Positions 59,755 through 64,000 of a stretch of 64,000 bases of DNA are shown piece after piece (the stretch's first letter is position 1; each line of letters starts with the position of its first letter). This DNA is from Pyrrhosoma nymphula (taxonomy: Eukaryota; Arthropoda; Insecta; Odonata; Coenagrionidae). The stretch covers positions 47,467,559 to 47,531,558 of the forward strand of contig OY754332.1 of assembly GCA_963573305.1 (NCBI GenBank). Reading direction: 5' to 3'. The position numbers and the translations under genes were made by a program. A model generated the notes under the pieces. That model saw only the letters and a program-made list of their open reading frames with translations. It made no database searches and was not told the DNA's origin.

Positions 59755-60618
59755 TAGGACTGGGCGGCATTTGAATCCCTATATCAATATCCAATATCTT
59801 AAAATATTGAAAATGGACCAATATCTATAACCAGAATTATACTATTGAATATTGGAAAAACTTGGCACACTGAAATATTGGAAATAATGTAATATTGGAA
59901 ATAATGAAAAAATCAAATTTTGGTATCATGGAAAATATTGAGCATAGCAATGCTAACTGGTAATATTATCTTGCTTACGTCACACATAATAAAAAACGTC
60001 GTTCTTTTCCACACTGTTCATTACGATACGACCTTGGTTTCGACACACTTGTGTCATCTTCAGATCTGAAGATGACACAAGTTTGGTGAAACCATGGTCG
60101 TATCGAAATAAAAAGTTAAAAAGAACGAAGTATTTTATTGTGTGACATAAGGAATTCCACTAGGTGAAACCGGAGACTTTGTCTTATATTATCTTGCTGG
60201 CAATGTTTTGCAAATGCTGCCTGTGTTAACTATGTAAAAGTCTGTTAATAAAACAATAAAATCAATGTAAGCTTCTTTTCCCCAGTTATTGCTATGAATA
60301 ATGGTGGAAAAGGAAGTGCTGCACTGAGTGCCACGCTCTGTTCTCAAATATTAGGGCGCTCTCCGACAACTCTCCTCGCCGAGTTCCAATATTCATTACT
60401 TGAATTTTTAACGTTGGCAATCCAATATTGAACACTCCAATTGGAAATATTAGTTCTTCAATATCCAATATTCCAAATACAAATATTGGTTTTTCCGACC
60501 ACCTATATCCAATACAGGATGTTGGTATTGGTCGTTCCAAAAATAGTTATTTCAGAATGCCAAAATTTAAAAATATTGATATTGGAACCAAATTAATTGG
60601 AAAACCGCCCAGCTCTAT
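59755..60618. mobile_element. AATATTGG-rich TIR element, hAT-like ends, copy 2
   Basis: Inverted relative to copy 1 at 42909. It starts AGGACTGGGCGGCATTTGAA and ends AACCGCCCAGCTCT. The middle part AAGCTTCTTTTCCCCAGTTATTG and GAGTGCCACGCTCTGTTCTC matches copy 1. It is longer than copy 1 mainly because a hairpin (59963-60198) has inserted into it. Confidence 0.75.
59963..60198 (+). mobile_element. Hairpin insertion with 13 bp target duplication and 35 nt tail
   Basis: ATATTATCTTGCT stands at 59963-59975 and again at 60186-60198. The undisrupted element copy at 42909-43613 has this site once (inverse of AGCAAGATAATTTTA), so this is a true insertion with target duplication. The hairpin 59975-60150 pairs TTACGTCACACA with TGTGTGACATAA and GAACG...CGATACGACC with GGTCGTATCG...GAACG. 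Its centre is the palindrome CATCTTCAGATCTGAAGATG. A 35-base unpaired tail (60151-60185) is on the right only. Each arm contains CTGAAGATGACACAAG and then GAAACC. Confidence 0.85.
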
Positions 60619-60629
60619 GCCAGACAATG

Positions 60630-60960
60630 CAATCAACACTCGCGTCAGAGGAAGCAAGAGAGCCGTTTGGGTGGCCGACGGCGCACGGGCGGGGGCGGCA
60701 AGCACTCCGGCGCGGCCCTCATCCAACGGGGGCGGGCCGACGCGGGAAAGACCTCTCGGGATTCGCGAGATCGAGCCGAGATTGAGAGATGAAGATAATG
60801 GCACGGCTCAAGTCTCGGACGGCGGTGGGAGGGGCGTGGACCCCCTTCCCCTCTGGTGACGCAAGCCTCCCTTCAAAAGTCGTCGACGGCGACACGATAT
60901 GCCTCTATTGGGGCGGTGCGGGGGCGGTGGGGGCGGTGGGGGGCGGGTGACGGGGGCCAA
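60630..60960. other. GC-rich, CpG-dense block with G-runs
   Basis: CpG-rich sequence ends in a (GGGGCGGT)-like series at 60910-60950 with strong G-quadruplex potential on the plus strand. No gene was recognised. Confidence 0.5.
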
Positions 60961-61089
60961 TGCTCCATTTTGCGCGTCTCCTTTGAGATTCGGACCGGAG
61001 GAGCAGGAGGAAGGGTGTCGCTAAGTGGCACGTGACGTAGCGACGGGTTATAAGGGCCATGTCCACATTCCTTTGTCTTAATCCGCTAC

Positions 61090-61535
61090 GTAGTACTAAC
61101 AGCACGTCTCGCGTGCTCCTTGCATAGTTTTTGAATCTCTTAGTTACGGAATACATTAATACTCATAGTTTCTACAACAGTGATGGCATGCGGTATCCTG
61201 CATGCTGGTGAACTGTCGCCTCCTGAAGGGTATTTGCAGGTTTTTGCTATAGAATTAATAGTCGTAGTTTCTAAAGATTGTGGTATCGGCAGTGACTTGG
61301 TGGAATTCCTTCATAATGAAATGATGAATAACTTAGTATTCCACTTATATTTTTATTTACTTCACGACTCGGGTTTCGTCGCTAAACTAAGTTATTTCGT
61401 GGAAAACTAAGTTATTCATCATTTCATTAGTCTTAGTTTCATCAACATTTGTAGGATATAGTGCGGTGCACGTTAGTGAAAACTCACACCATGCCACATA
61501 CCTTGCCGGGTACTATGTATACGTAGATCCCATGA
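61090..61535 (+). repeat. TAGATG-family repeat, diverged copy 6, with hairpin inserted
   Basis: Blocks ACTAACAGCACGTCTCGCG, TAATAGTCGTAGTTTCTA, TAGGATATAGTGCGGTGCAC, TGCCACATACCTTGCCGGGT and ACGTAGATCC follow the order of copy 2. They are interrupted by the hairpin 61272-61427. Confidence 0.55.
61259..61440 (-). mobile_element. Hairpin insertion with 13 bp direct repeats and 42 nt tail
   Basis: TAGTCGTAGTTTC (61259-61271) recurs as TAGTCTTAGTTTC (61428-61440) with one mismatch. The hairpin (61314-61429) pairs TAATGAAATGATGAATAACTTAG with CTAAGTTATTCATCATTTCATTA, and CTTAGTATTCCAC with GTGGAAAACTAAG. The 42-base unpaired tail is here on the left (61272-61313), so relative to the other hairpin insertions this one is on the minus strand. 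It lies inside a TAGATG-family repeat. Confidence 0.7.
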
Positions 61536-61967
61536 CGAGCAAGTGATAACATGGATCTGGCATTTGGTTCAGGAATTCAATTCCAAGATAGTTCAATTTT
61601 TGTGTTGTTGAAGGCTTTCTCCTCATTGAGCAGCGTCACAGTCCAGTGGGTAATCTCGTTTGACCTCGGACAAGAGTGTCCACGGTTATTTAAACATGCC
61701 CTCACAATATGCCATGGATTACCTAGAAACCGCGGCGGCTGAAGGAAAGGAATAATTCGCCCCGACTCAAAGCAGCAGATTTCGCACGCTTCAGATGTGA
61801 TGGATGCCAAACCAGACATCGGGCTGTATAAAATAGAGAAAAACTGATAGGGTTAACCATTTCCCTGGGAACCACACGCGGAAATAGTGAGCGGGCAGAT
61901 AATAGTGTCTCAGCCATCGTCGTGATATTCGTGCTGCTACTCAGAAATAAATGAGGGGAGGATCGGA
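61536..61967. other. Unassigned sequence
   Basis: Short frames on both strands; no supportable feature. Confidence 0.4.
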
Positions 61968-62163
61968 ATGATGCGGTATTACGGCATTGTATATGGAATA
62001 GTGAGCGTCCCACGCCAAGGGCCTGGATTTGAATCCTGGCAGTGGCCAATTTTCCAAAATTATCTCCGATCCTTCCACAAGCATAGTGCACACAGCACTT
62101 GGAGTTCAGTACTCCTGCCGTCGGATGAAACCGAGGAACCATTCTCCATCATTGCGATCAAAT
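61968..62163 (+). mobile_element. tRNA-like SINE
   Basis: A weak box A-like TATGGAATAGTGAGCG is followed by a box B-like CTGGATTTGAATCCTGGCAG. A body ending near CCATTCTCCATCATTGCG follows. No tRNA acceptor stem is possible. Diverged, moderately supported. Confidence 0.45.
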
Positions 62164-63709
62164 ACAATCCCGCAAGATAAGCCACCAGCGAATTTCATAG
62201 CAAGCTGAATTTAACGACGCCAGGTTTCTCCCCATCCTCGCATAGTTCTTTAAAGGTGTCCCAATGACATTTTTCTCCATAAAATATCGAACTACGAATG
62301 ATGCACACAGCACCATTTAATCATGAGATGGTATTGGATGAGGAGGAATTAGGGTGAGCCGATTATTACGTAGACGAATAATTGCGGATGAAAAAATTAT
62401 TTATGAATAAAGTTATGTTCCCAAAAAATTACCCTGTTCGCTCAAAAAAAAACGAACTCGCACGGTGTTTTCAACTGTTCCGTTCTCAATTTTCATTAGC
62501 ATTATAAACGAATGGGGTTCACGTGTATTACAAGTCCTTTCTCTCAAAATTCTAGGTCTATTTCCAAACCTGGCCTCTTTCTTTAATCATCCAGGATTTG
62601 CGTCACTATAAATTCATAGCTCTCGAGTAAAATATGAGAAAACCGTAAAAAATGGCATTAGATAATTGGACTACTTCTTGAGCAAAAAACAGTTTTCCCA
62701 CCAACCGACAGAGTGGCTGGCCCTTACTACGAGGATGAGAGTCTCGCCGGCAACTCGACCGGAGCCCCTTAAGTGTGCCCGCGATGTTCGACAGAGTTTA
62801 CATCCATTTGATTTGTCCTCAACCATTCGCAACGTATATTTCATTGAAGTGCATGGAAAAACTATCGCGGATTTTGACAACTACAGAGTACTTACTTTAT
62901 GTGGCTTCGATGAGCAGTGCTGTTCACAGTTTCACTGCGATCAGATCTGCTGGGCGAATATTTTAACAAGGCATGAAGACTTAAAAGTAAAGTTATGAAA
63001 ATAAAAGATCTGGACCAAGAAGCCAGCACCTAAAAATTACGATGTAAAACTACGTCTGCGCATTCAAAACAAAATTAGCCTCTGATACTCGAAAACATAC
63101 TAGTGAGAATTGGCTACACACTTGCGGGTAAATGGATGGCAGAAAAATGCATCAAAGTACAAATATTTTCCTCGAACCTCACAATACTGAAAGAGATAAC
63201 GAATTATCTTTAGTGGATCACGCCACCCAGAGCTAAAAATGTAGCCAGAATTCATCAAAGAGGTGCGTCATTCAGGAAATACGATGCTTCGTAATTTTTT
63301 GCCATAATTTTAAAATTAAAGCTCACACCGTAGCTCAAATAAACAGATTCAGTTCATTCAACACACTGTCCAACGTTATGACAATAAATCATTTTGTTGA
63401 TTCAGAATCATGAACCAGACTTAAGTCAAGATAACGATTTCCCAATCTGAAAACAACCATCCGCAGATTAGAATTATAAGGCTTCCATCTCCTCTCCATG
63501 CTTCACTGGCGAGCTCGAATCTCAGGATTCGCCAGAGTCGCAGTCTTGGATCGCAGATCGCTCACAGTTGCAAGAGAAGATCGTTCATGACAAAGTGAGA
63601 TACGTGTGAACCAGATATGCAGCAACCTTTGATCAGGTTAAGGGCAGACTCGCTAGAAAGTCTACGTGATCCATGCTCAAGAAAATAAACATGCTCGCTT
63701 AACACTCAC
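62164..63709. other. Intronic sequence next to the MAST exon
   Basis: On the minus strand this follows the exon's splice donor, so it is intron. No other exon, repeat copy or RNA gene was recognised. Confidence 0.5.
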
Positions 63710-63789
63710 CACGCTAGCTGACAGCGACGGCTCCGACTGTCCCAAAGCTGAGTTGCGCATACGGGCCAAGTTGGATGTTTCACCAGAAC
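63710..63789 (-). CDS. MAST: Internal exon of a MAST-family serine/threonine kinase
   Basis: On the minus strand a polypyrimidine tract and acceptor (TTGTTTTTTTTCCAG) precede 63789, and a strong donor (GTG|GTGAGT) follows 63710. The 80 bp exon completes a split codon with its first two bases and then encodes 26 residues including NLARMRNSALGQSEPSLSAS. This matches the NLVRMR..ALGQSAPSLTAS segment found near the N-terminus of animal MAST kinases, just before the KELSLPRRGS stretch. In the full protein a DUF1908 region, kinase domain and PDZ domain follow. MAST kinases associate with microtubules; the Drosophila member is drop out. Neither neighbouring exon is visible: the upstream one lies beyond 64000, the downstream one should lie to the left but was not recognised. 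The identification comes from recalled family sequence. Confidence 0.8.
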
Positions 63790-64000
63790 CTGGAAAAAAA
63801 ACAAACAATATGTTAAGGTTATAAGTTAAAAAATTACAAAGGAAAACCAAACCATGAGACACAAACGCACAGAGTTCTCTCGATTCCACAACCATATCAT
63901 TATTGAGGTGAACTGAGAAGAATCCGCTCAACGCAGTTATAACACAAGTGACTTTTCCAAACACTTCAAAAGCAAACAATACGGTTCTGACATGCCGCAG
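63790..64000. other. Intron upstream of the MAST exon
   Basis: AT-rich sequence preceding the acceptor on the minus strand. A branch-point-like TTATAACCTTAAC lies about 20-35 bases before the exon. Nothing else was seen. Confidence 0.55.

Overview
The window reads as nuclear DNA of an arthropod, most likely an insect. It contains spliceosomal splice signals, a metazoan kinase exon, a Jockey-like non-LTR retrotransposon, tRNA-derived SINEs, MADF and Myb/SANT-like protein fragments, and many TIR and foldback elements. There is no sign of bacterial gene organisation: no operons, ribosome binding sites or dense coding. Most open frames in the 64 kb are chance frames, so the annotation is mainly one of repeats.

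The one convincing host exon lies at the far right on the minus strand (63710-63789). It is 80 bp, has a good acceptor and donor, and encodes a peptide closely resembling the conserved N-terminal segment of MAST kinases (drop out in Drosophila). No further MAST exon was recognised to its left, which is downstream for that gene, so most of the window is probably one very large MAST intron. A second candidate host exon on the minus strand (13977-14080) starts with an ATG and encodes the first half of a Myb/SANT-like DNA-binding domain before a possible splice donor.

Layout, left to right. 1-5 kb: anonymous sequence and a 560 bp MITE. 5-7.5 kb: a SINE, a G-rich minisatellite and two foldbacks. 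12-17 kb: CpG-dense blocks, the Myb/SANT-like exon, a cluster of tRNA-derived SINEs and a second MITE copy. 20-28 kb: a CpG-dense block, a frameshifted Jockey-like LINE, two more LINE 3' ends, 12 bp and 93 bp tandem repeats, and an inverted pair of tRNA-derived SINEs. 28-37 kb: largely featureless. 37-44 kb: a MITE interrupted by a TIR element carrying an MADF domain, a further MITE copy, a tandem duplication and a hAT-like element. 44-62 kb: repeats ending in a TAGATG simple repeat, CpG-dense blocks, and several hairpin insertions. 63.7 kb: the MAST exon.

The least expected observation is a set of four hairpin insertions (53.4, 58.6, 60.0 and 61.3 kb). They have unrelated sequences but one architecture: a long inverted repeat, a 32-42 nt unpaired tail on one side only, and a 12-14 bp flanking direct repeat. 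One sits inside a hAT-like element whose second copy in the window lacks it, so its boundaries can be read directly. Variable-length 12-14 bp target duplications suggest retrotransposition. The 60 kb hairpin and another at 50.6 kb also carry a motif resembling the hairpin/hammerhead-like sequence I associate with Penelope-like elements.
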